Positions 57,702 to 64,000 of a DNA stretch of 64,000 nucleotides are shown in pieces. Position numbers and translations under genes: made by a program. Every line of letters starts with the position of its first letter. Position 1 is the stretch's first letter. Under the pieces are notes generated by a model. The model saw nothing but the letters and a program-made list of their open reading frames with translations, was not told where the DNA came from and searched no databases. Origin of the DNA: a virus; IMG/VR virus record IMGVR_UViG_3300042731_008397, positions 1 to 64,000 of that record; one strand, 5' to 3'.

Positions 57702-57849
57702 TCCTGTAAGGCTCCCCATCTTGTGGGGAGTACGGTTCCCTGACCTGGGTACAGGGGTGTCCGTACCTGCAAGTGGGAACGTCCTCGCAGGGTGTCCGTA
57801 CCTGCATCCGTGTGGCGCGTCTTCACGCCGATAACCGGCTATGAAGTCC
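57702..57849 (+). mobile_element. IS right-end (omega-RNA-like) element, copy P2
   Basis: TAAGGCTCCCCATCTTGTGG, GTACGGTTCCCTGACCTG, AACGTCCTCGCAGGGTGTC, then CTTCACGCCGATAACCGGCT. Same as 42081 (inverted) and 63535. Its last bases give queD its stop codon. Confidence 0.55.
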
Positions 57850-58243
57850 GGTAGCAGACATAACTTGAAGAAGTTTCCCAAAACCGGATTTCGATAATAG
57901 GTAACCCTGCTTCCTTCCCGTAGTTAAAAGCCAATTTGGCTAAATATTCTGCTGTGGGGTTTTCTTCGGCACAAGTAACAGCTTGTCCGTGCTCTTGTAA
58001 TATCGGAGCAAGTGGGTCGTCCTGACGCAGGATGGTTTTATGATCAAAATTCGTCTCAACCCATCTTGCCATAGTCCTTTTAATGTCTCTGAAATCAACG
58101 GAAAGGCTTAAGGAGTCAAGATTTTTTGTTTCAACAATAATTTCGAGCCTTCCGTTGTGTCCATGTAGTTTGCAACATTTTCCGTTATAACCCATCAGCC
58201 TGTGGGCATAGCAGAAGTCAATGAACTTTACAGCTTGGTACAT
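57839..58243 (-). CDS. queD: QueD, 6-carboxy-tetrahydropterin synthase
   Basis: 134 residues. AHRLMGYNGKCCKLHGHNGR has the His triad and Cys of QueD; VDFRDIKRTMARWVETNFDH and ENPTAEYLAKLAF follow. Makes CPH4 from dihydroneopterin triphosphate. The final residues (CYRTS) are coded by the IS element P2, so the C-terminus is slightly altered. Confidence 0.88.
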   Translation of the reverse strand: MYQAVKFIDFCYAHRLMGYNGKCCKLHGHNGRLEIIVETKNLDSLSLSVDFRDIKRTMARWVETNFDHKTILRQDDPLAPILQEHGQAVTCAEENPTAEYLAKLAFNYGKEAGLPIIEIRFWETSSSYVCYRTS

Positions 58244-58255
58244 AGCATACTCTCC

Positions 58256-59071
58256 TTATAAAGGCAACTGACGTGTGATACTCTCTTTTAATCGTATTGT
58301 CACCGAGGGATTATGTAAAGCATCATACTCCGCCCGCAACAATAGGATTCCTTCGATGGTATCTTTAATTTTGTCTGGTGTAATATGTGATAAGACCTGT
58401 TTAACCGTTTCGTCCTTTAACAGGTCTTTCCGAATACGTCTGGTTGGGTTATTCATAAATCCAACCCAAACATCGTCCGTTACATACGCTTTAACAGCCT
58501 CCACAATGGCTTTAAATGTCGCAGAGTCTCCTAATAACGGTTCACATGACACGGATGTCCTGAACCGTTCTTCAAAAAGCCATCGTAATGCCTCAAGCCG
58601 TTCGCCTACACTTGGGGCATTTGGCTCCAATACTTCTCTTATGGTATCATCAGTAGTGCCTAATGTAATCCGGATCAAGAGGTTCTCCCGATATGGCCCG
58701 AAACAATTTGCCAGTTCCCGCATACAGGAAAGATGTGGCTTCGTAACTAATAAAACGTTATTCCCCGGAGTAAGGAGTCGGATTAAGATTGTCTTGAAGG
58801 TCTTCCAGTTCTCGGGCGTAATATCGTGGGTTGTCGGCATCATGGTAACGCCTTGCCGTTTCCCAAATTTTTTCTTGAGAGCATTTTCCCGGATTTTCGG
58901 GGTCTCCCATTCTTCCCATGTAGAAATCCATTTAAATCGGATTGCCTGTTCACGGGCGTAACAATAGACGCAACCATGTCTACAGCCTGTTTGGAAGTTC
59001 ATTCTATACTCTGCCCATTCCTGTACTCCAAATCCTTTTCTTTGTGACGCAAAGTCTTTTTTCATATCCAT
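58256..59071 (-). CDS. Radical SAM protein (spore-photolyase/Rv2578c-like)
   Basis: 271 residues. NFQTGCRHGCVYCYAREQAI gives CxxxCxxC, then GVTMMPTTHDITPENWKTF and SVSCEPLLGDSATFKAIVEA. Members carry an iron-sulfur cluster and act on DNA or other substrates. Next to queD in the same direction; may finish or change the modified base. Start also possible at the next Met. Confidence 0.75.
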   Translation of the reverse strand: MDMKKDFASQRKGFGVQEWAEYRMNFQTGCRHGCVYCYAREQAIRFKWISTWEEWETPKIRENALKKKFGKRQGVTMMPTTHDITPENWKTFKTILIRLLTPGNNVLLVTKPHLSCMRELANCFGPYRENLLIRITLGTTDDTIREVLEPNAPSVGERLEALRWLFEERFRTSVSCEPLLGDSATFKAIVEAVKAYVTDDVWVGFMNNPTRRIRKDLLKDETVKQVLSHITPDKIKDTIEGILLLRAEYDALHNPSVTIRLKESITRQLPL

Positions 59072-59092
59072 TCAACAAGTTGATATAAAAAC

Positions 59093-59121
59093 TTGACAAG
59101 CTTTCTATCTTTTGCTATGCT
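59093..59121 (+). promoter_or_regulatory. Sigma70-type promoter reading rightward
   Basis: TTGACA, 17 bases, TATGCT. The downstream bases (GGACGAACGCGG, AACCACGCTCTTGTCAATAT) are repeated inverted at 8850-8888. No gene follows on this strand; 59072-59287 holds this and an attC-like hairpin. Confidence 0.6.
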
Positions 59122-59224
59122 TAAGGACGAACGCGGCAACCACGCTCTTGTCAATATAACGCCCGCGCTCACGCGCCCAACGAAGGCTCCCAACTTAATG
59201 CTGCCACAAAACTTGATGACATGT

Positions 59225-59287
59225 ACAATGTTCAAATTAAGCCGCGTCCCTCGACTCAGCTTAATTTGCTTGTTATCGTGGAGATAA
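59225..59287 (-). other. attC-like site 3 (degenerate), after Dam gene
   Basis: CAAATTAAGC (59233) and GCTTAATTTG (59259) are perfect inverses; on the minus strand CGATAAC stands before them. The usual R' end (GTTRRRY) is not seen. Sits directly after the stop of the methyltransferase as in an integron cassette. Confidence 0.45.
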
Positions 59288-60439
59288 TTAATTCTTACCC
59301 CCTTTGGCATAATATTCATGAAGATGCTTACGGCAATAGAATCTTGCTGCACGATTGCCGTAATATCCGTATTCATTAGCTTCTACTTTTTCTCCACATT
59401 CTAAACACTTTCCATCCCCAAGTCCATCAGGTAGAGCTTTTTCAATAAGCCATTCCAACTCTTCACGAATTTGACGATTGCCTATTGTTTGCTCTCCGGT
59501 TTTTATTCGGTTGAATTGTGATGGATCTCGATAAAAATGACGAGCCATTTCAGAATAATTCTTAAAATGTCCGTCTTCGAATACTTTCTTAACAAGTTCT
59601 GATGAATCGCCAGCAAGCGGATAATTGATCCACAGTACCTCTGTACGTTCCTGTTTCAAATTATTGGGTCGCGTATTGGTAGAATGAGCTTTTTTGGTAG
59701 GTGATTCGACATGTTTCCAATCATGATACAGATCATCCATAAGTTCACAATGATACCCGGAAAGTGCAACTTTGCCTTGAACGTTGTGAAGAATTTTGGC
59801 TAATTGACAATGTTCGTCATTACTCATTTCAAAGGCATAGGCTTTCGTATCAGCCCGCGATTCATGAACATACGGGGGATCGCAATAAAATAGCGTATCT
59901 GGGCTATCATACCGTGTAATAACCTCTATCGCTGTGGCGTTTTCTATTTGTACGCGTAATAACCGTTGGGCGATTTCCGACAATCCTTCAACACTTCCAA
60001 GCCATCGTGAGACAGCACCGGCCATTCCAGCACGACTTGTCAGTTTGCAATGTGCCCAGCGTCCTTCACTTGCCGTCTGAGCTAGTCCCGTCCGTACCTG
60101 ACGAGCGCGAACATAAAACCGACGTGCTCGCTCTACATCTGAAATTTTTCCGCCATTATTACTGACAGCTATCCGCAATTCCTCTCTTGAAAACGGGGTG
60201 AGACCGATAGCTTCAAGAAGCTGTTCTTTCTGCTCACGAAGCATGCGAAAAAAATTAACAACTTCACCATCAATATCATTATATGTTTCCACAGGCGATG
60301 GTTCCCTGTTTAGTAGTACCGCAGCAGACCCACCAAAAGGCTCACAATAATGTTTTGCTTGCGGCAATAATGGCAAAAGCCATTCAAGATGAACGTATTT
60401 CCCTCCATACCACCCAAATGCTATCTTTCTTCGTCCCAT
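59288..60439 (-). CDS. Dam-like N6-adenine methyltransferase
   Basis: 383 residues. HYCEPFGGSAAVLLNREPSP (motif I/AdoMet) and TLFYCDPPYVHESRADTKAY (catalytic DPPY, about 190). KVALSGYHCELMDDLY fits D12-class. The end carries CLECGEKVEANEYGYYGNRA then FYCRKHL, a zinc finger not usual in Dam. ATG at 60439. Single gene of an apparent cassette. Confidence 0.85.
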   Translation of the reverse strand: MGRRKIAFGWYGGKYVHLEWLLPLLPQAKHYCEPFGGSAAVLLNREPSPVETYNDIDGEVVNFFRMLREQKEQLLEAIGLTPFSREELRIAVSNNGGKISDVERARRFYVRARQVRTGLAQTASEGRWAHCKLTSRAGMAGAVSRWLGSVEGLSEIAQRLLRVQIENATAIEVITRYDSPDTLFYCDPPYVHESRADTKAYAFEMSNDEHCQLAKILHNVQGKVALSGYHCELMDDLYHDWKHVESPTKKAHSTNTRPNNLKQERTEVLWINYPLAGDSSELVKKVFEDGHFKNYSEMARHFYRDPSQFNRIKTGEQTIGNRQIREELEWLIEKALPDGLGDGKCLECGEKVEANEYGYYGNRAARFYCRKHLHEYYAKGGKN

Positions 60440-60684
60440 ACACCAGCTATTGGCTAATACGATATATTACCTATAACGTATACAAATTATTATAAAAGAA
60501 TATTCATACAGTACACTCAATACTCCTTTCGTTCACTTTTATGACAAATTGTCAAGGAGTATCTCTCTGAAATTCAGTTTTTGACACGGGACTGACAGCA
60601 CATTACGGAACAGTGGTGAAAATTCCAAGAACAAGTAATCTAAATTTCGCCTGTGAACAAAAGAATATCTGGGAGGAAAAGACT

Positions 60685-60788
60685 GCCTAACGCTGAATTT
60701 CAGTTGCGGAAACCGCGCCAGGAAAGCCCTGACGCGACCACCGCAACTCGACATCGCGGTTTGCGTCAACTGCAAATTTTTGTTATGC
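60685..60788 (-). other. attC-like site 2
   Basis: Plus strand GCCTAAC (60685) to GTTATGC (60788). On the minus strand GCATAAC, ATTTGCAGTTGACGCAAACC, ... GGTTTCCGCAACTGAAAT, and GTTAGGC at the end. The long imperfect palindrome (with one extra base) and the RYYYAAC/GTTRRRY ends are those of integron attC sites. It starts inside the stop of the preceding gene. Confidence 0.7.
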
Positions 60789-61043
60789 GGTTTTCCATTT
60801 CAATGACCACCACCCGCTATACCCAACACCTTCTTCAGGATCGTCGTCATCCATATTGATATTATCTTCAAGTTCTCCTGACGTAAACCCTTCTTTCATC
60901 ATAGAGATAATTTTTTCCATTGCAGTTTCTTCGAGGGCTTCCGCGTGATTCTGTTTGATTTCTTCATTGTCATGGTCATCAGTCCACCCATGGTCATCAG
61001 TCCACCATTCAAAACTGATTGTTACTTCTTTTTTAATGCTCAT
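60783..61043 (-). CDS. Unknown 86-residue acidic protein
   Basis: MSIKKEVTISFEWWTDDHGW, with a TDDHGWTDDHD short duplication and DDDDPEEG. ATG after AGGGGGAATAATC. Stop at 60783 lies in attC site 2. Unknown. Confidence 0.65.
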   Translation of the reverse strand: MSIKKEVTISFEWWTDDHGWTDDHDNEEIKQNHAEALEETAMEKIISMMKEGFTSGELEDNINMDDDDPEEGVGYSGWWSLKWKTA

Positions 61044-61045
61044 GA

Positions 61046-61189
61046 TTATTCCCCCTTGTTGATATGTTGACGAACTACCCAACAAATCCAAGTCCAAAAT
61101 TTTTCAAACCCGTCCTTTCTCATTTGAGATTTCCAGGTTTGAATTTCTTTTTCTGTCAAATCACCTTGAATACGTTTTTTAGTTTCCAT
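61046..61189 (-). CDS. Unknown 47-residue protein
   Basis: METKKRIQGDLTEKEIQTWK then FEKFWTWICWVVRQHINKGE. ATG is at the expected transcription start, so the mRNA would be leaderless. Just before the 86-residue gene. Confidence 0.55.
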   Translation of the reverse strand: METKKRIQGDLTEKEIQTWKSQMRKDGFEKFWTWICWVVRQHINKGE

Positions 61190-61224
61190 ACTCACAATAT
61201 GAGTATTTTATGAGTATTTGTCAA
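61188..61224 (-). promoter_or_regulatory. Promoter with palindromic operator
   Basis: Minus strand TTGACA, 17 bases, CATATT. ATACTCA-CAATA-TGAGTAT (61188-61206) is a perfect 7-bp inverted repeat over the start codon; a further TGAGTAT is at 61211. Looks like an autoregulated operator. Confidence 0.6.
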
Positions 61225-61247
61225 GAAAAAAATAATTTATTTTAAAT

Positions 61248-61496
61248 TTACCTCAAGTGTGAATTTAAATACGGTGTATCCGCAAAAGCTTCATAAGTTT
61301 CGTAAGATTCATTGTCGAGGACAAAACCGGCAACATTTTCAATACACCATGTAATGTATCTGACATCGTGAAGCATGACACTGATTAACGTTTCCCCTTT
61401 GTGCTTGCCCCAGGGGAACGTATCGTTCTTATTCCACCGCTTTTCTTTCACTTTTGCACCTTCGTTGAAAACCGCATAACTAGAATTATTATGCAA
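61248..61496 (-). CDS. Small ExoX-C-terminal/DUF3820-like protein
   Basis: 82 residues. TFPWGKHKGETLISVMLHDV then RYITWCIENVAGFVLDNE has the GKHKG ... YIxWC pattern found in exodeoxyribonuclease X tails and related small proteins. Function unknown. ATG after its neighbour's stop in a cassette. Confidence 0.6.
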   Translation of the reverse strand: MHNNSSYAVFNEGAKVKEKRWNKNDTFPWGKHKGETLISVMLHDVRYITWCIENVAGFVLDNESYETYEAFADTPYLNSHLR

Positions 61497-61715
61497 TTAC
61501 TCAGGAACCATTGAGTAAACATCTTGCATTGTATCTGTTAAATTAATACCTTCAGCCGACTCCGCAAAACCATTATTATTTGACGCCGTAATTTTAATTT
61601 CATGCCCAAATGATTCGCCAAAGTCGTCTTCCCCGATATATTCCCCACGTTCTATTTTTATAGCGTATCCCTCTTCAATGAGAGTTGTCAACATATCCTC
61701 AAAAGCAGATGTCAT
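61497..61715 (-). CDS. Small acidic 72-residue protein
   Basis: MTSAFEDMLTTLIEEGYAIK; directly in front of the ExoX-like gene. Unknown. Confidence 0.6.
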   Translation of the reverse strand: MTSAFEDMLTTLIEEGYAIKIERGEYIGEDDFGESFGHEIKITASNNNGFAESAEGINLTDTMQDVYSMVPE

Positions 61716-61742
61716 TTTATTCGTTCCCCTTTTTACTACACT

Positions 61743-61797
61743 GCATAACGCTATGCGTCAGACGCCAAACACGCGCCTGTACGCTGTTTATGATAAC
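61743..61797 (-). other. attC-like site 1
   Basis: Plus strand GCATAAC...GCGTCAGACGCC, AAACAC, GCGCCTGTACGC, TGTTTATG. The minus strand ends GTTATGC. Short, imperfect palindrome directly on the stop of the radical SAM gene. Weaker than site 2. Confidence 0.5.
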
Positions 61798-62687
61798 ACC
61801 AAAACCTCGCGGCGCGGGTTTGGTCGTTTGCACGCAATTGTTACACCGGCTTGCAACCGTTTATGTTTATAATACCACTCCATCAGTTTACGGCGTTCAA
61901 ATTTCGACCAGCCGAAAGAATTCTGCGTAAGCGTGACTTGATTGCTTTGCAAGGCGTCTAAAGGATGAAACCACATCGGCAGAACCTTGTCAACATGCTT
62001 CTCGACAAATTCGCAACGCTCCCATGCCTCCGCCGGATCGGAATTAAACCCCACAAGCGCATAGCTCCGAATATTGCCTTTTGCAACTCCGGCACTTCGC
62101 AGCAAGTCAACCGCTTTCAGCCATTGATCGGCATAGGCCATGCTATCAAGTGCAAGCCTGATCATGGGTTTCTTGAGTCCTGCGATGCGCTCCGCGTGAT
62201 ATTCTGAAAGCAACCGACTGTCAACGCCCTGGTTAAAGTCTACAGTGTGGCCTTTCTTCGTGATTGGCGTCAGGTGTTTGGAAAGCCTGTCAATGACTTT
62301 GTCGAAGTGTCGCTGGCTTGCCGCAAATACATTGTCATCTATCAGCACAGGCAGATCCGGCCAATCTTCCAATTCTACAAAATCGCCGTTGATGCGCTTC
62401 ACGCCGCAGAACCCGCATTTATTCGGGCAGCCTGCCGTTGTACGTGTGGCCTGTGGGTTTGCCCGTTGTAGTACTCCCGGCATACTGCGCCCGATGCGAA
62501 CATGTTGCAAGTCTGCAAAAAAATCAGGCATTAAGTAGACAGCCGGGCCACCAACCATCGCACGATCCCACATGAACGACTTTTGCAGCAAGAACAAACG
62601 CACGTCTGGCAGATTCCACGTAAACGGGATTGAGATATACACAACCCGTTTCTCTATCCATTTGACCGGCCCTTTTGCCCAACTCAT
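61788..62687 (-). CDS. Radical SAM protein of phage type
   Basis: 299 residues. GCPNKCGFCGVKRINGDFVE (CxxxCxxC), then LIDDNVFAASQRHFDKVI, VDFNQGVDSRLLSEYHAERI, RLALDSMAYADQWLKAVDLL and YALVGFNSDPAEAWERCEFV are radical SAM domain blocks common in phages. Substrate unknown. First gene of the minus-strand cassette series. Confidence 0.8.
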   Translation of the reverse strand: MSWAKGPVKWIEKRVVYISIPFTWNLPDVRLFLLQKSFMWDRAMVGGPAVYLMPDFFADLQHVRIGRSMPGVLQRANPQATRTTAGCPNKCGFCGVKRINGDFVELEDWPDLPVLIDDNVFAASQRHFDKVIDRLSKHLTPITKKGHTVDFNQGVDSRLLSEYHAERIAGLKKPMIRLALDSMAYADQWLKAVDLLRSAGVAKGNIRSYALVGFNSDPAEAWERCEFVEKHVDKVLPMWFHPLDALQSNQVTLTQNSFGWSKFERRKLMEWYYKHKRLQAGVTIACKRPNPRREVLVLS

Positions 62688-62713
62688 AGACTACTTTTCC
62701 CAAGCGGTGTAAC

Positions 62714-62821
62714 ATGTTGTTTTACACAGTAGGACCGGAACAGCCCGAACCGATAACGCCTGTGGAGTTGGTAAAGTTCATGTCTTCGGACAGGTGGCCG
62801 ACCATGAAGCAGGAAGCCTGA
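62714..62821 (+). pseudogene. TnpB C-terminal remnant with right end, second copy
   Basis: MLFYTVGPEQPEPITPVELV as at 8733-8840 on the other strand; the DNA runs on as TGAAACGTTAAGTTTAGGCA and GTTCACGAC. GTGTAA/TTACAC at its start could pair. No rest of tnpB. Confidence 0.55.
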
Positions 62822-62840
62822 AACGTTAAGTTTAGGCAGT

Positions 62841-63122
62841 TCACGACAGTAAGCTTTTTAATGTTTCCCATGTCTCTTCTAACCCTTCAACAGGGACAAC
62901 GTTGCCATGTTCAAATAACGGAGAGACTCCTTCAATCTCTTTAAAAAAATAGAGGAATGCCCGTATTGAAAACGTTTCATTATCCAACTGGAAGTCAAGT
63001 TCTTTTATAAACTGTAAAGCGAAGTCAACTCCTTGAGCGGCAACAATAGACACTAATTGATGGGCAGTTATTTCCCCTTCTACGATTGTTTTAACCGTTA
63101 ATTCTTTGTTGACTAAATCCAT
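62841..63122 (-). CDS. Unknown 93-residue protein
   Basis: Start ATG 63122 after TTGAGGAATAATGAT (TTG 63137 possible). MDLVNKELTVKTIVEGEITA; helical. A TnpB right end sits at its 3' side, its last codons lie in the element's edge. Confidence 0.55.
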   Translation of the reverse strand: MDLVNKELTVKTIVEGEITAHQLVSIVAAQGVDFALQFIKELDFQLDNETFSIRAFLYFFKEIEGVSPLFEHGNVVPVEGLEETWETLKSLLS

Positions 63123-63133
63123 ATCATTATTCC

Positions 63134-63240
63134 TCAAGTGCGGAGCCTACTGTTAAAAACGGGACTTTCACCCTCTTTGGGTATCTTTTCAACGTTCTTA
63201 ACCCGCCACCCACTTCCGACCTCGGCTCCTTGCAGTATAA
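63134..63240 (-). pseudogene. Gene 3' fragment cut by IS-derived DNA
   Basis: LQGAEVGSGWRVKNVEKIPK, EGESPVFNSRLRT and stop. The 5' part is missing where IS-like sequence begins near 63240. Reads like a real protein tail. Confidence 0.45.
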
Positions 63241-63244
63241 ATTT

Positions 63245-63675
63245 TATAAGCTAACTCCACATTAATATTAGCATCCTTGACGTACTCCCAGGGCTGAAGC
63301 ACCTGGGATTCTGGGGTCAAGCAGCGGTTGCCTCACTCAATGGATGTCTAACACCGCCTTACCCAATGCGTTGACGCCCCAACGCTTTTAAAAAATCAAG
63401 AAATTTTTGTCGAAATTCATCCCTTGGCTAAAGCCATAGAAGGGGCTTTCTTTCGACAGGTCCTGTAACTGATGGCAATGTAATCCGTTAAATTCCTTAT
63501 ATTCGTTATCTGTCGGTTGATGTATCACAATAAGCCCTGTAAGGCTCCCCATCCTGTGGGGAGTACGGTTCCCTGACCTGGATACAAGGGTGACAGGGCC
63601 TGCAAGTGGGACCGTCCTCGCAGGGTGTCAATACCTGCATCCATACGGCACGTCCTTATCCCGATAAGCGGATTA
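63245..63675 (+). mobile_element. IS200/IS605-derived element with right end (P3)
   Basis: 63290-63480 has CCCAGGGCTGAAGCACCTGG and AAGAAATTTTTG with CCTTGGCTAAAGCCATAGAA, a transposon-end fold; 63535-63675 repeats element P2 (GTAAGGCTCCCCATCCTGTG and onward to CCGATAAGCGG). No transposase: MITE- or PATE-like. It stops at the 3' end of the next gene. Confidence 0.5.
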
Positions 63676-64000
63676 CTCTTCACAGACCACAACCGGGATG
63701 TCGGTTTGTTGGTTAGCAGCGTTTACTCGTTTCTCGTCCGCCTCATTCCCTTTATTCTTGTCTTTGACCACATCTACCTGCGTAATCGGGAACGAAGCAA
63801 AAACAGCGGGAATATAAATAGGCGGTTCCTCAAGCTCAGGTTGTCCCCTTCCCCAGTATGTAAACGAAGGCATGGATCGCATAACTGACCGAGGATTAAC
63901 TTCTTTCAATTCCTGTTCATCTCCGTTATCCTCGTCAACTTCGGTAAGAGCGATAAGAGTCCCGCCAAGAATATCTTCCCACCAGAGCCCGGCGCAAAAA
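63673..64000 (-). CDS. Unknown protein, 5' end beyond window
   Basis: Open from the right edge: CAGLWWEDILGGTLIALTEV then DEDNGDEQELKEVNPRSVMR, YWGRGQPELEEPP. The TTG at 63909 is internal, not the start. Ends in DIPVVVCEE. Unknown. Confidence 0.6.
   Translation of the reverse strand, partial: FCAGLWWEDILGGTLIALTEVDEDNGDEQELKEVNPRSVMRSMPSFTYWGRGQPELEEPPIYIPAVFASFPITQVDVVKDKNKGNEADEKRVNAANQQTDIPVVVCEE

Noticed and set aside
59120-59200. Fourth attC site at GCGTTATATTG
   Set aside because: Its inner arms do not pair well; kept only as part of the repeated IS-like flank.
59062-59376. ORF with LTRAWLPRSSLS peptide, also at 8697-8945
   Set aside because: It is read through repeated IS-like or attC DNA and lacks a ribosome site.

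Overview
The window is one stretch of a tailed-phage genome, or a phage-like replicon, of moderate GC. The support is a GpA-type large terminase, dense runs of short overlapping genes with good Shine-Dalgarno sites, many small unknown genes, FEN-type exonuclease, ParB-like proteins, DNA methyltransferases, a 7-deazaguanine pathway and one tRNA-Cys. Portal, capsid and tail genes are not recognisable here. A Pro-Thr-rich lipoprotein linker would fit a Chloroflexota host, but this is a weak hint.

Layout. 1-25 kb is a mostly rightward run of small early genes: GIY-YIG, ParB, FEN, metallophosphoesterase, MT-A70, Lar-like, PP-loop fragment and many unknowns. 24.6-28.5 kb holds a compact CRISPR locus: a 611-residue TnpB-derived Cas12-like protein, a predicted tracrRNA, nine perfect 37-bp repeats, then sigma-region-4-like and HU-like genes. 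28.5-38.9 kb runs leftward: zinc-knuckle protein, SNase, HerA/FtsK-like ATPase, ParB-methyltransferase fusion, three small regulators or nucleases, lipoprotein and terminase. 39.5-41.7 kb is a likely replication origin with six iterons and a Rep-like gene. 42-46.4 kb is an IS607-family island with 42-bp inverted repeats. 46.5-52.5 kb is leftward early operons. 52.7-59.1 kb carries queC, queF, a broken DpdA-like gene, a metacaspase, a ParB-like gene, folE, queE, queD and a radical SAM gene. 59.2-62.7 kb looks like integron cassettes on the minus strand without an integrase. The right end is IS-derived debris plus a gene running off the window.

Most striking: the tracrRNA-like sequence next to the Cas12-like gene occurs twice more, about 10 kb upstream and 8.5 kb downstream. 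There it is fused to a repeat-like handle, giving what look like natural single-guide RNAs. One copy has the same promoter type as the tracrRNA. A degenerate repeat also sits inside the sigma-like gene. Together they suggest a phage-borne minimal type V system with an array plus stand-alone guides, and no adaptation genes in view.

Other systems: a nine-copy family of intergenic hairpin elements; a nearly identical promoter module driving five early operons; a lambda-type -1 frameshift candidate; and several IS200/IS605/IS607 remnants, including two inverted copies of a TnpB C-terminus and three right-end (omega-RNA-like) elements.
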